Shown here: piece after piece, positions 42,776-53,436 of the stretch
Numbering within the stretch: position 1 is the first letter of the stretch
How the letters are laid out: each line of letters begins with the position of its first letter
Assembly (NCBI GenBank): GCA_003228115.1
Contig: QEVV01000002.1
Span: 558,001-622,000, forward strand
Direction of reading: 5' to 3'
Length of the DNA stretch: 64,000 bases
From: Chloroflexota bacterium
GTDB lineage: Bacteria > Chloroflexota > Dehalococcoidia > Lucifugimonadales > SAR202-VII-2
Translations under genes and position numbers: made by a program
Notes under the pieces: model-generated
What the model saw: the letters and a program-made list of their open reading frames with translations, nothing else
Databases searched by the model: none
What the model was told of the DNA's origin: nothing

Positions 42776-43963
42776 TTAGGAGAACAGCTTGGGACGGAAG
42801 ATGCCGAACGAACTGGTATAGCCGTGTATGTAGGTCGACCCTCCAACGGGACCGATCTCTCCGTTGCAGAAGAAGCCGCCTAGCGGCAGCGATCCAACGG
42901 ATGAGAAGAATGCCTTGGAATCGTGGCCAGCCTCTCCGTAGAGCCCAATGCCACGGCCGTTGCAAGAGAATAGGACTGCGCCTGCCGCTGACCTGTCCTC
43001 GCTACGCCCGGCGTAACGATCGAGTTGCTCGGTCAGGTCTTCCGCAGAGGTCTGGGCGTCGCGGAGATGAAACTGGACGGTCTGGCCTTCGCGAAGGTAC
43101 TCACCAACAGCCAGCGCCCCGCTCTCTGGGTCAATACCCAGGAGATTCCGTATGAGGAAATCGCCTGTAGTCCAATTGTCCTTGAGGGGGTCAGTGACCA
43201 CGCCAAGGAATAATGAGTGCCTTGCCAACCTTTGGTCGCTGGGGTTCAGAGAGGAGAATAGCTCGCGCAGTACCTCCATGGGGTCTCTATCATCGAGCGC
43301 TTGAAGGAGATTGCCTTGAGCCTTTGTTACGAGCAACGGCCTTCCGACTGGGCGGCAGCCCTGGGCCACTACTGTGTCGATAACCACGTTGCCGATGAAG
43401 GCCACACCCGCGGCTCCGTCTGGATAGAACTGGCCGTCCAGAAAAAGGGCATGATTGCTTGGAGACCCTCCACTCACTAAGCCGCCTATTTTGGCGGATT
43501 GAGGAAATGCGTAATCCAACCCTGCTACGAGAGTATCGGTCGGGAATGAGTAGGGGTCGGCTAGGAGGAGGAAATGCGGCTCCTCTCCCACAGTGACCCC
43601 CACGAGGTCTTCCCACGCTTGAGGAGGAGCATCTGCGTCCGGAATTCCATCCGATTGGAGGCGGAATGGCCGAAGCTCGGCGCCGGGAAGGATAGCGGCA
43701 GTGAGGGATATGGCCGGCTCGTCCTCCAACTCGGCGCCTCCGCCGATAACACCGCGGCCACTGCAACCGAGGATCAAGGCGTCGCCCAAAAGCTCGCGCA
43801 CAATGGAGGGGAGCCGGTGGTAGGAGGAGGCAAAGTGAGGGGATGCGAAGGCGAGAACCAGATCGGGCGATTCTCCTTCCAAGTCCACCATCAAGCTGGA
43901 GGCGCAGGCATCCAGAGCGGCGTCTAAATGCGCTTCCCGGGACACCGCCGATGCCCATTTCAT
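42776..43963 (-). CDS. FIST-domain protein
   Basis: 395 aa from ATG 43963 (GGAGG seven bases upstream). FIST_N (about 25-230, GCSGRGVIGGGAELED, ADPYSFPTD) and FIST_C (about 235-380, GEYLREGQTVQFHLRDAQTS, ending CNGEIGPVGG) are both present. FIST proteins are ligand sensors thought to bind small molecules such as amino acids, often linked to signalling; here there is no kinase or chemotaxis partner. It lies about 35 bp downstream of ilvD's start region on the same strand. Confidence 0.88.
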   Translation of the reverse strand: MKWASAVSREAHLDAALDACASSLMVDLEGESPDLVLAFASPHFASSYHRLPSIVRELLGDALILGCSGRGVIGGGAELEDEPAISLTAAILPGAELRPFRLQSDGIPDADAPPQAWEDLVGVTVGEEPHFLLLADPYSFPTDTLVAGLDYAFPQSAKIGGLVSGGSPSNHALFLDGQFYPDGAAGVAFIGNVVIDTVVAQGCRPVGRPLLVTKAQGNLLQALDDRDPMEVLRELFSSLNPSDQRLARHSLFLGVVTDPLKDNWTTGDFLIRNLLGIDPESGALAVGEYLREGQTVQFHLRDAQTSAEDLTEQLDRYAGRSEDRSAAGAVLFSCNGRGIGLYGEAGHDSKAFFSSVGSLPLGGFFCNGEIGPVGGSTYIHGYTSSFGIFRPKLFS

Positions 43964-44245
43964 GGGCCTACCTCCAGAGGTGCTTGGACTGCGAATCAGC
44001 ATACCATAGGAAGCGAGAACGAGGACACGGAGGCCCAATAGGGTGTGGCTACTGCCCTCTGCGGAGCCATTCGCCAGATTCTGCGCGGGCCATTGCGAAA
44101 TGCTGACTTTTAGGAATCTCGCGCTGCAGATCATGTACAATTAGGGGGTCTGAGGCCCGAAGAGCTTTTCATAGACTCGGCTCTTCGAGATGGTCTTGAA
44201 GGGTGGGCCGTCCACTATGGGCGAGGCCCCAGTTTGGAGCCAAAC

Positions 44246-44818
44246 ATGAACGATGCAATCGTTTTAGGCGCTTTAGCGCTCAGTGCATATCTGGCGGGAT
44301 CGGTCCTATGGGGAGACCTAATTTCCAGGCACTACGGCGTGGATATTTGGGCAATGGACACCCATAACCCCGGGGCCGGGAATGTAGCCCGAAGCGTTGG
44401 TAAAGCACAGGCTGTTGCCGTGTACGTTGCTGACGCCATGACTGCAGCGACGGTGATGCTCGTGGCTGGAGCGTTGCCCCAACCCGAGGCCAGGATCATC
44501 GCAATCGCAGGTATCTTGCTTGGGACCTTCTTCTCGCTCTACCGAGGATTCAGAGGGGGCATAGGCTTAGCCAAGTTCATGGGCCTGGCACTTGCCATGA
44601 ACCCGGCGGGATTCATGCTGGTGGCTCCTCTGGGTATCCTGGCCGTCGCCTGGCTCAAGAATCCTGGCCTGGCGGGTGGCATCGTTGTGGCTGGCACCGT
44701 GCTTTTCTCCACGCTTATTTACCATGACGTGCCAACCCTGGTTTTGATAGCCGGGGCGGGTATCACGGTGTGGGCGCGATCCCGGATGCAGGCCCGCTTT
44801 GTTGAAGGACGACCCTAG
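44246..44818 (+). CDS. plsY: PlsY-like glycerol-3-phosphate acyltransferase
   Basis: 190 aa from ATG 44246, with five or so transmembrane helices. PlsY transfers the acyl group of acyl-phosphate to glycerol-3-phosphate. Motif 1 appears as AGSVLWGDLISRHYGVDI and motif 2 as NPGAGNVARSVG. In motif 3, usually GGKGVA, the sequence is RGGIGLAKFMG, so the conserved lysine is replaced by isoleucine. Either the motif has drifted or the protein is a PlsY paralogue. It leads into the rpsB operon after a 170-bp gap. Confidence 0.7.
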   Translation: MNDAIVLGALALSAYLAGSVLWGDLISRHYGVDIWAMDTHNPGAGNVARSVGKAQAVAVYVADAMTAATVMLVAGALPQPEARIIAIAGILLGTFFSLYRGFRGGIGLAKFMGLALAMNPAGFMLVAPLGILAVAWLKNPGLAGGIVVAGTVLFSTLIYHDVPTLVLIAGAGITVWARSRMQARFVEGRP

Positions 44819-44904
44819 CTTTTCGTCTGTTTCCTTGGACCAATCGGTCTGCTTCCTTGCCGTGCGGTCGCGCTCCATGGTGCCGTTGTTCAAGGCTAAG
44901 CCCT

Positions 44905-44977
44905 TTCTGAGGCATGCCTGTGTATGCTATACTTCAATGGGATTTTTCGGAGTCCCTATCCCCCCGTTCAGTCGGGG
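44905..44977 (+). promoter_or_regulatory. Candidate promoter and leader hairpin of the rpsB operon
   Basis: TATACT (44928-44933) with a weak TTCTGA 17 bp upstream (44905-44910), then a short CCCCG/CGGGG hairpin (44962-44977) shortly before rpsB. In many bacteria the S2 leader binds S2 as feedback control; this hairpin is a weak candidate for that role. Confidence 0.3.
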
Positions 44978-44999
44978 TTAAGACCAGGTGAATAGGTCT

Positions 45000-45803
45000 A
45001 TGCAACAGCAAGTTATCGAGCAACCAGAGGCGAATCCTGAGCCATTAACGATGAAGTCGCTTCTAGAGGCTGGGGTCCATTTCGGGCATCAACCACGTCG
45101 TTGGAATCCCAGTATGAAGCGGTTCGTCTTCGCTCAGCGTAACGGCATCCACATCATTGACCTGCAGCAAACCCTGTCCCTGCTTCGCAAGACGCAGGAG
45201 TGGGTTTCTGACCTAGTGGCTCAGGGTGAGAAGCTGCTTATGGTCGGAACCAAGAAGCAAGCCCAGGAGGCCATGACTGGAGCTGCCCAGCGGGCAGGCC
45301 AGTTCTATGTGACGCACCGATGGCTTGGCGGTACGCTCACCAACTTCAGCACCATTCAGGCTCGCATCGACCATCTCGTGAACTTGGAAGAGCAACGGGC
45401 CCGCGGCGAGTTCCAGCGCCTGACCAAGAAGGAAGGCCTGAAGCTGGAAGAGCGGATCTTCAAGATGAACCGCTTGTTTGGTGGAATCAAAGAGATGACC
45501 CGGCTTCCGGGCGCACTCTTTGTTGTAGACGTATGCAAAGAAGAGATTGCAGTTCTTGAAGCCCGGCGAATGGGAATTCCCATCATCGCTCTGGTTGACA
45601 CCGACGCCAATCCTGACCTTGTAGACCATCCCGTTCCCGGGAATGACGATGCTATACGCTCCATTCGCTTGGTCACCGGGCGGATAGCTGATGCAGCCGT
45701 GGATGGTCAGCGCCGGCGGGAGACAATGATGATGGAAACAGACGCCGTTGCCGATGAAGAGCCTGTGGCAACGTTTGATGACGGAACTGATTCAGAAGAG
45801 TAG
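45000..45803 (+). CDS. rpsB: 30S ribosomal protein S2
   Basis: About 267 aa. Family blocks [46 protein letters not shown] and the C-terminal [20 protein letters not shown] are all intact, followed by an acidic tail. The GTG at 44988 is an alternative start 12 bp upstream; ATG 45000 has AGG shortly before it. First gene of the conserved rpsB-tsf-pyrH-frr-uppS-cdsA-dxr-rseP-ispG run. Confidence 0.97.
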   Translation: MQQQVIEQPEANPEPLTMKSLLEAGVHFGHQPRRWNPSMKRFVFAQRNGIHIIDLQQTLSLLRKTQEWVSDLVAQGEKLLMVGTKKQAQEAMTGAAQRAGQFYVTHRWLGGTLTNFSTIQARIDHLVNLEEQRARGEFQRLTKKEGLKLEERIFKMNRLFGGIKEMTRLPGALFVVDVCKEEIAVLEARRMGIPIIALVDTDANPDLVDHPVPGNDDAIRSIRLVTGRIADAAVDGQRRRETMMMETDAVADEEPVATFDDGTDSEE

Positions 45804-45812
45804 GAGGGCCTC

Positions 45813-47062
<1,250 letters not shown>

Positions 47063-47108
47063 GGAATCCTGGCGGCCTTTCCAGGCTCGCTTATCGGAGG
47101 ATGAAGTC

Positions 47109-47666
47109 ATGGCCAGCGATGTCATATCAGTAACTGAGACTCGGATGAAGAAGGCAGTCGAGGCCCTCCGCACCGACCTCTCATCGGTTCGGACCGGGCG
47201 GGCGCATCCTTCTCTGGTTGCCAACCTGACGATTGATTACTACGGCACGCCCACGCCCCTCAGCCAGTTGGCGAACATCTCCGCGCCTGAGGCTCGGCTG
47301 CTTGTTATACAAGCCTGGGATCAGCAGGCTGTCAACAGCATCTCAAAGGCCATTCAGACATCAGAATTACACTTGAATCCTGCTATTGAGGGCAATACCT
47401 TGCGCATTCCCATTCCTGCGCTGACTGAAGACCGGCGCAAGGAAATGGTTAAGACGGTCAAACAGAAAGTAGAGCAAGGGCGCGTTGCTGCTCGCAACAC
47501 CCGCCGGGACGAGGTTGAGAAGATTCGGGGAATGGAGAAAGCCAAAGAGATGTCCCAGGACGAATCTCGCCGGGCTCAGGAACGTATACAGAAGATAACT
47601 GATGGAGCCATTGCCGAAATGGACATCCTAGGTGGCGCCAAAGAAGTCGAAGTGATGGAGGTCTAG
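47109..47666 (+). CDS. frr: Ribosome recycling factor
   Basis: 185 aa, normal length. Helices with LRTDLSSVRTGRAHPSLV, YYGTPTPLSQLANISAPEARLLVIQAWD and the C-terminal RRDEVEKIRGMEKAKEMSQDE are typical. It splits post-termination complexes together with EF-G. ATG with a strong GGAGGATGAAGTC site; the next gene begins 8 bp after its stop. Confidence 0.97.
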   Translation: MASDVISVTETRMKKAVEALRTDLSSVRTGRAHPSLVANLTIDYYGTPTPLSQLANISAPEARLLVIQAWDQQAVNSISKAIQTSELHLNPAIEGNTLRIPIPALTEDRRKEMVKTVKQKVEQGRVAARNTRRDEVEKIRGMEKAKEMSQDESRRAQERIQKITDGAIAEMDILGGAKEVEVMEV

Positions 47667-47674
47667 GGAAAGCG

Positions 47675-48433
47675 TTGATTGACCAGTCCTTACTAACTAC
47701 TTCTGCGGGTGCTAACGCAGCAGCCGAAGATCATAGCGCTGTACCGCGACACGCAGCCGTTATCATGGATGGCAATGGGCGGTGGGCGCAGCGGCAGGGC
47801 CTTCCCCGGCTGGGGGGGCATCGGGCTGGAACGGAGAACATCCGCAGGGTGGTTGAGGCCTTTGCCAAAGCGGGTGTTGAATGTCTCACCCTGTATACGT
47901 TTTCTACAGAGAACTGGCGCCGCCCTCAGCATGAAGTGGAAGGGCTGATGAGTCTCCTTCAGGAGGTCATCTTTCGGCAAACGGAGGCTCTCCACAAGAA
48001 CAATGTGCGCTTGCGCCACCTGGGAAGGTTGGATCGCCTGTCCCCTGAGTTGCGTGAGGCAATAGTGGCGTCCATGGAACTGACGGCTCAGAACTCCGGC
48101 ATCACATTGAGCGTAGCTTTTGACTACGGCGGCAGGGGGGAGTTGGTGGACGCCATCCAACGAATTATCCGGGAAGGAACCACAGCCGATGCAGTAAACG
48201 AGGAGCTTGTGGACCGGTACCTCTACACGAGCGACCTCCCTGACCCTGATCTTGTTATCCGCACCGCCGGGGAGATGCGTATGAGCAACTTCATGCTGTG
48301 GCAAGCGGCCTACGCGGAGTACTACACAACGACCACTCTCTGGCCTGACTTCGACGTTGTTGAAGTTGACAGAGCGCTGGAAGCCTACCGCCAGCGGCGC
48401 CGACGTTTCGGGGCACTAGACCCGGAAGAATAG
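47675..48433 (+). CDS. uppS: Isoprenyl transferase (undecaprenyl diphosphate synthase)
   Basis: 252 aa. The catalytic signature HAAVIMDGNGRWAQRQGLPR has the Mg-binding aspartate, HRAGTENIRRVV follows, and LTLYTFSTENWRRP and the C-terminal DLVIRTAGEMRMSNFMLWQ and YAEYYTTTTLWPDF are present. It makes the lipid carrier for cell-envelope sugars. The start is TTG; the exact start is uncertain over about 25 residues before homology. Confidence 0.96.
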   Translation: MIDQSLLTTSAGANAAAEDHSAVPRHAAVIMDGNGRWAQRQGLPRLGGHRAGTENIRRVVEAFAKAGVECLTLYTFSTENWRRPQHEVEGLMSLLQEVIFRQTEALHKNNVRLRHLGRLDRLSPELREAIVASMELTAQNSGITLSVAFDYGGRGELVDAIQRIIREGTTADAVNEELVDRYLYTSDLPDPDLVIRTAGEMRMSNFMLWQAAYAEYYTTTTLWPDFDVVEVDRALEAYRQRRRRFGALDPEE

Positions 48434-48452
48434 CGGGCCACCGCCACTTCTG

Positions 48453-49253
48453 TTGCTCCAGCAAAACCTCTTCTTCAGACTTCTCACGGGCCTCGTGGCT
48501 CTTCCCTCACTTGCGTTGGTTATTTGGGCTGGCGGCTTGTGGTTCGTGGCTGTGGCCTCTGCAGTCGCGCTTGTGGCTGGTTGGGAATTTCACCGGCTGA
48601 GCCGGGCCGCCAACGCAAATTCTCCCCTTCTCCTCGTTCTTGCCTTCCCACCAGGCCTTGCCGTGGCTGCTTATTTCGATGAAGCGGCCCTTGGCGCGGC
48701 CATCGGTGGTGCATTCCTCGTATCCATTGCGTTCCTGTTTCTCAAGGGCCGTCGACGCAGCTCGCTGCGAGATTATGCCTTCACTTTGGGCGGCATAGCT
48801 TACGTTGGAATTCCCTTGGCCCTGGCCGTCATGATGAGGGGCGCATCGGACGGTCTGGCGTGGGTAACCCTTGCTTTGGCCGTTGCCTTCGCCTCTGATG
48901 CTTCGGCGTATGCAGTGGGGCGGCTCATAGGTAGGAGGCTTCTGGCGCCGTCCATTAGCGCCGGGAAGACGTGGGAAGGAGCTGTGGGTGGGCTTGTTGG
49001 CGCCGCCATCACCGCTTATGTCGTCGTTGCCCTTATGGATCTTCCCTTGCCCCTCTGGTTGGCTGGCGCTGTTGGGGCTCTTCTGGGTGTGGTGGGCCAG
49101 CTGGGTGATCTGGCAGAATCCAAGCTCAAACGCTCGGCTGGAATCAAGGACGCCAGTGGGCTGATCCCTGGCCACGGAGGGCTTCTGGATAGACTGGATT
49201 CCGTTGTCTTTACCTTGGTCGCTGTTTATTATGTAGCTCTGGGGTACTGGTAA
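48453..49253 (+). CDS. cdsA: Phosphatidate cytidylyltransferase
   Basis: 266 aa, multi-helix membrane protein. The C-terminal signature SAGKTWEGAVGG and GDLAESKLKRSAGIKDASG followed by LIPGHGGLLDRLDS is diagnostic, with the metal-binding Asp residues. It forms CDP-diacylglycerol from phosphatidate for phospholipids. TTG start 19 bp after uppS. Confidence 0.96.
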   Translation: MLQQNLFFRLLTGLVALPSLALVIWAGGLWFVAVASAVALVAGWEFHRLSRAANANSPLLLVLAFPPGLAVAAYFDEAALGAAIGGAFLVSIAFLFLKGRRRSSLRDYAFTLGGIAYVGIPLALAVMMRGASDGLAWVTLALAVAFASDASAYAVGRLIGRRLLAPSISAGKTWEGAVGGLVGAAITAYVVVALMDLPLPLWLAGAVGALLGVVGQLGDLAESKLKRSAGIKDASGLIPGHGGLLDRLDSVVFTLVAVYYVALGYW

Positions 49254-49293
49254 AAATGACCAAATTGGGTCTCTCCCTTCACTGGAAGCGAAC

Positions 49294-50424
49294 GTGAAGA
49301 ACATCTCCATCCTGGGTTCCACTGGGTCCATTGGTTGTCAGACCCTGGATGTCGTGCGCGCCTTTCCCGGCGAGTTCAACATCGTAGGCCTGGCAGCCGG
49401 GAATAACCTTGCCCTTTTGGCCGAGCAGGCACGGGAGTTTCGGCCGGAATTCGTGTCCTGCCTGGCGCCTGCGCAGGAAGCCGCGAGGTCTCTTCCTGAC
49501 TTCTGCCGACAGGTATCTCCTGAAGAGGTTGCCAGCCATCCTGACGTGGAACTTGTCATGGCTGCATCCGTTGGCGGCGCGGGACTCCGCCCCATCATGG
49601 CCGCCATTGATGCCGGAAAGACAGTGGCTCTGGCCAACAAAGAGGCAGTCGTCTCCGCCGGTGAGATCCTGATGAGGCGGGCGAGAGACGCTGGCGTCGA
49701 CATCTTGCCTGTGGACAGCGAACCGAGCGCCCTTTGGCAATGCCAGAGGGGTGAGAACGGACGGGTCTCCCGCCTATTGATTACAGCGTCCGGTGGGGCT
49801 CTCAGGGACTACGACATCAACGACTTGGCGTCCGTGACGCCTGAGCAGGCGTTGCGTCACCCCACTTGGAATATGGGACAGAAGATAACGGTCGACTGTG
49901 CCACCCTAATGAACAAGGGATTTGAGGTCATTGAGGCTCACTGGCTGTTCGATATGCCCTGGGAGCAGATAGACGTGGTCGTGCACCCGGAGAGCATTAT
50001 CCACTCCATGATGGAGTTTGACGACGGGTGCATAAAGGCCCAGATGGGGTTACCCGATATGCGGCTTCCCATCCAGTACGCTATGTTTAACGGGGAGCGC
50101 CAGGCGAATGCTGACCTGCCCCGCTTCGACCCTGTGAAGGCCGGCGCATTGACCTTCAAGCCCATGGATGTCAGCAGATATCCCTGTTTTTTCCTGGCGC
50201 TTGAGGCCGGGCGCAGGGGCAGCACCTATCCTGCGGTGCTCAGTGCTGCCGACGAGGTAGCCGTGAGCCTGTTCTTGGATCGCCGGATAGGTTTCCTCGA
50301 CATGCCGGTGTTGGTCGAACGAGTCCTGGACGAGCATCGCGCTGGTGAAGATCCCGACCTAGAGGACATTTTTATCGCCGACGCCTGGGCCAGAGACGCT
50401 GCTTTGCGCCTTTCCGGTGTCTAG
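49294..50424 (+). CDS. dxr: 1-deoxy-D-xylulose 5-phosphate reductoisomerase
   Basis: 376 aa. NADPH-binding ILGSTGSIGCQTLDVV at the N-terminus, ALANKEAVVSAGEIL, the catalytic metal region DSEPSALWQC, and ITASGGALRDY. It is the committed step of the MEP isoprenoid route; ispG, a later step, lies downstream in the same operon. GTG start. Confidence 0.97.
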   Translation: MKNISILGSTGSIGCQTLDVVRAFPGEFNIVGLAAGNNLALLAEQAREFRPEFVSCLAPAQEAARSLPDFCRQVSPEEVASHPDVELVMAASVGGAGLRPIMAAIDAGKTVALANKEAVVSAGEILMRRARDAGVDILPVDSEPSALWQCQRGENGRVSRLLITASGGALRDYDINDLASVTPEQALRHPTWNMGQKITVDCATLMNKGFEVIEAHWLFDMPWEQIDVVVHPESIIHSMMEFDDGCIKAQMGLPDMRLPIQYAMFNGERQANADLPRFDPVKAGALTFKPMDVSRYPCFFLALEAGRRGSTYPAVLSAADEVAVSLFLDRRIGFLDMPVLVERVLDEHRAGEDPDLEDIFIADAWARDAALRLSGV

Positions 50425-50490
50425 TTCGCATCTAATGGAAGGAGATGCATTCTCCATCATCCTTCAGCAAGGTAAGTAGACCCACAACTT

Positions 50491-51819
50491 ATGGACTTTA
50501 TCCTCGACCTGCTTCGCACCATCCTAGCCTTCATTGGCGTTCTTGCCATTCTTGTCCTGGTCCACGAGTTGGGCCATTTCCTCATGGCCCGTTTGTTCAA
50601 GGTCAAGGTCCTCGAGTTTGGCTTCGGCTATCCGCCGCGGCTCTTCGGCTTTCGACGAGGAGAGACCCTCTACTCGATGAACCTTCTTCCCCTGGGTGGC
50701 TTTGTGAAGCTCCTGGGAGAGGAGGACCCCACAGAGCCGAGGAGCCTGGCCAGTTTGGCGCCCTGGAAGCGGGCCATCATCTTGGTGGCTGGCTCGGGTA
50801 TGAATGTGCTTTTGCCCATTGTGATTTTTACCGTCATCTTCATGCTACCGCAGACGATTCCAAGGGGAAACGTACTCATCACCGAAGTAGCACCAGGAGG
50901 CCCAGCGGCTGGTGCTGGGATTGTGGCTGGTGATCGCATTCTCGAGGTAAATGGCAACATCATCGATACTCATAGCGATGTTGGCTTCAACATCCAGCTC
51001 AACCTAGGTAATGAGATGACCTGGCTGGTGGAGCATGAAGGGGCCCAGCGGCAAATATCGCTGACGCCCCGGCTTAACCACCCTAGGGGTGAGGGGCCCA
51101 CTGGAGTTGCGATTACAACGGCTCGGATCCAGGTTGACGAGGTGCCGCAAACCTCACAGGCGTGGGACATTGGTGTTCGTCCAGGTGACGTTGTGCTCCA
51201 GGTCGGTGGTTACTTGGTCTTCGACAAGGAGGCAATCTCACTTGCCGCAGAACGCCTGACCGAGGACGGAGAGGGAAATGCAGCAATCTTGCTTTGGAGA
51301 CAGGGTGAATTCCATGAGGCCGTGGTGCCTGGCCCGGCTGCTGGCATACCTCAGGGACTGAGTGCCGTGGTCATTAGCAATATCCCTGGCAAGGTCGTTT
51401 CATACCCCCCATGGAGAGCTGTTCCAAAAGCCGTAACTCAGATTGGGCAGACGCTGGTCCTTGCCAAGAATGAGATCAGCCGCTGGATCGTGGGGTCTGC
51501 CTCGCCGCAGCTGGCTGGACCCATTGGCATTGCCCAACTGAGCGGTCAAGCTGCCAGCCTTGGATTTTTGGTTTTCCTCAATTTCGCAGCCTTTTTGAGC
51601 ATCAACCTGGCGATCATCAACATCCTGCCAATACCCATGCTGGATGGCGGCAGGCTGATGTTCGTGATCATGGAATGGGTACGGCGCGGCAAGCGGGTTT
51701 CCCCGAAGAGAGAGGGGTTTGTCCACCTAGTCGGCTTCATGCTATTGTTGTCGATGATCGTCATTATTAGTTACTACGACATCGCGCGTCTGATTCAAGG
51801 GCGGAGCCTGCTGCCGTAA
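50491..51819 (+). CDS. rseP: RIP-family intramembrane zinc protease (RseP/M50)
   Basis: 442 aa. The zinc motif HELGH lies in the first transmembrane helix region (LVLVHELGHFLMARLF), one or two PDZ-like domains follow (about 130-290, EVAPGGPAAGAGIVAGDRIL and then a second VGGYLVFDKE), and the third ligand is in the NILPIPMLDGGRLMF helix. It cleaves membrane-embedded anti-sigma or signal-peptide remnants. It follows dxr by about 65 bp. Confidence 0.95.
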   Translation: MDFILDLLRTILAFIGVLAILVLVHELGHFLMARLFKVKVLEFGFGYPPRLFGFRRGETLYSMNLLPLGGFVKLLGEEDPTEPRSLASLAPWKRAIILVAGSGMNVLLPIVIFTVIFMLPQTIPRGNVLITEVAPGGPAAGAGIVAGDRILEVNGNIIDTHSDVGFNIQLNLGNEMTWLVEHEGAQRQISLTPRLNHPRGEGPTGVAITTARIQVDEVPQTSQAWDIGVRPGDVVLQVGGYLVFDKEAISLAAERLTEDGEGNAAILLWRQGEFHEAVVPGPAAGIPQGLSAVVISNIPGKVVSYPPWRAVPKAVTQIGQTLVLAKNEISRWIVGSASPQLAGPIGIAQLSGQAASLGFLVFLNFAAFLSINLAIINILPIPMLDGGRLMFVIMEWVRRGKRVSPKREGFVHLVGFMLLLSMIVIISYYDIARLIQGRSLLP

Positions 51820-51852
51820 CTCATTTGAAAACAGCCCTGCTGAGGAATCGAT

Positions 51853-53016
51853 ATGACTGAACGCAGACGCCGCCTTTCCAAGCCCGTTTGGGTCGGGGAC
51901 GTTAAGGTTGGGGGCGACGCTCCGATCTCAGTCCAGTCCATGACCAAGACGGACACGAGGGATGTCGAGGCTACCGTCCGTCAGATCAAAGGATTGGAAG
52001 AGGCAGGCTGCGAAATCATTCGCTGCGCCGTCCCTGACATGGAGGCGGCCAAAGCCCTTGCTGAGATCAAGAAGCAGATCAGCATACCGCTGATCGCTGA
52101 CATCCACTTCCACTATCAGCTCGCCTTAGAGGCTGTCAAAAGCGTCGACTGCCTGCGTCTTAACCCAGGCAACATCCGAGACCCAGAGCGAGTCAAGGAA
52201 GTCGTGCTGGCCGCCAAGGAACGTCAGATTCCCATTCGGATCGGCGTCAACTTCGGCAGCCTGCCGCCCGTTAATGCCATCGGAATGAAAGCGGGAGCGT
52301 CCAGGCATCTGGACGGTGTGAACGCTCTGGCCAAGGCCGGAGAGGAGTTGGCTGAGGGCCAGATATCGGTGGTGGACCACATGGTGGCCACCGGATTGTG
52401 GGAGATTGGCCTTCTGGAGTCTCTCGACTTTGACCTGATCAAGATATCCCTCAAGGCCTTCGACGTACCGACCACGGTGGAGACCTACCGGCGCATGGCA
52501 GAGCTTGTTCCTTACCCCCTCCATCTAGGTATTACCGAGTCTGGTACAGCCAAGTCGGGGTCGATACGGAGTGCCGTTGGCCTGGGTGTGCTGCTCTTCG
52601 ATGGCATTGGCGACACCATCCGCGTATCTCTGAGCGACGACTCCAAGGAAGAGGTTTACGCCGGTTACGACATCCTCAAATCGTTGAACCTACGGGACAA
52701 AGGCGCAGTTATCGTGGCCTGTCCCTCCTGTGGGCGCGCCGACGTCGACATTCGGAAGCTGGCGAACGCTGTCGACGGGCTACTGAAGGAGACCAATACC
52801 TCGGTTAAGGTGGCTGTCATGGGCTGCGAGGTCAACGGACCCGGAGAAGCCAAGGACGCCGACGTAGGCATCGCTGCTGGGGTGGGTAGGGCGATCATCT
52901 TCCGCAAGGGAAAGAAGTCGCGCGTAGTTGAAGAGAAGGACATGTTGGAAGCGCTGATGGAAGAGGTGCAGTTGGTCAGCGCGGAGAAGGAACTCGAAAA
53001 AGCTAAGGCAGGTTAG
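51853..53016 (+). CDS. ispG: 4-hydroxy-3-methylbut-2-enyl diphosphate synthase
   Basis: 387 aa, the two-domain (short) form. TIM barrel with VQSMTKTDTRDVEAT, DIHFHYQLALEAV and RLNPGNI. The iron-sulfur domain carries ACPSCGR and the third cysteine in VMGCEVNGPGEAKDADVG, with the catalytic glutamate in GEA. It is the penultimate MEP-pathway enzyme. ATG start. Confidence 0.97.
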   Translation: MTERRRRLSKPVWVGDVKVGGDAPISVQSMTKTDTRDVEATVRQIKGLEEAGCEIIRCAVPDMEAAKALAEIKKQISIPLIADIHFHYQLALEAVKSVDCLRLNPGNIRDPERVKEVVLAAKERQIPIRIGVNFGSLPPVNAIGMKAGASRHLDGVNALAKAGEELAEGQISVVDHMVATGLWEIGLLESLDFDLIKISLKAFDVPTTVETYRRMAELVPYPLHLGITESGTAKSGSIRSAVGLGVLLFDGIGDTIRVSLSDDSKEEVYAGYDILKSLNLRDKGAVIVACPSCGRADVDIRKLANAVDGLLKETNTSVKVAVMGCEVNGPGEAKDADVGIAAGVGRAIIFRKGKKSRVVEEKDMLEALMEEVQLVSAEKELEKAKAG

Positions 53017-53029
53017 GGAGAGGCCGACT

Positions 53030-53341
53030 ATGGCTGTAAGAATAACGGTCGAGCGCACGGTTGTCCCTGGCGAGCAACACGACGTAAAAGAAGTGCTTCG
53101 GGAGCTGCGGTCGCGGTCCACCCGCCGCACCGGGTTCGTGTCAGGCGTCACTATGGTTGATGCTCACAATCCGACGAACTTCCTCATGATTAGCACATGG
53201 ACGAGCATCGGGGCCTGGGAGTCCTGGGAGAAGTCGCCGGAGCGCCAGGAGATCAACGAAAAACTGATCCCGCTACTCCAGGGCATACCGAAGGTGCGTA
53301 TGTGGCTGCAAGACCTCGACGCCCCGCCCGGAGGGGCGTAG
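53030..53341 (+). CDS. Antibiotic-biosynthesis-monooxygenase (ABM)-domain protein
   Basis: 103 aa, dimeric ferredoxin-like fold of the ABM superfamily: RITVERTVVPGEQHDVKEVL, then RTGFVSGVTMVDAHNPTNFL and STWTSIGAWESWEKSPERQE. Catalytic role is not set. It starts 13 bp after ispG with GGGAGAGGCCGACT in front, so it may be transcribed with that operon. A terminator follows. Confidence 0.85.
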   Translation: MAVRITVERTVVPGEQHDVKEVLRELRSRSTRRTGFVSGVTMVDAHNPTNFLMISTWTSIGAWESWEKSPERQEINEKLIPLLQGIPKVRMWLQDLDAPPGGA

Positions 53342-53385
53342 ATCGGTGATAAATTGTTTTCGGCCTCGAATCGACGAAAAAAGGA

Positions 53386-53414
53386 AGGCCCTAGGCGAGT
53401 AGCGCCCAGGGCCT
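53386..53414. terminator. Bidirectional terminator
   Basis: AGGCCCTAGGCG (53386-53397) pairs with the 53403-53414 arm with one mismatch and a 5-nt loop; an A run lies to the left and a T-rich stretch to the right. It lies between convergent ABM and proS genes. Confidence 0.75.
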
Positions 53415-53436
53415 CTTCTCTTCTTTGTTGCCTAAA

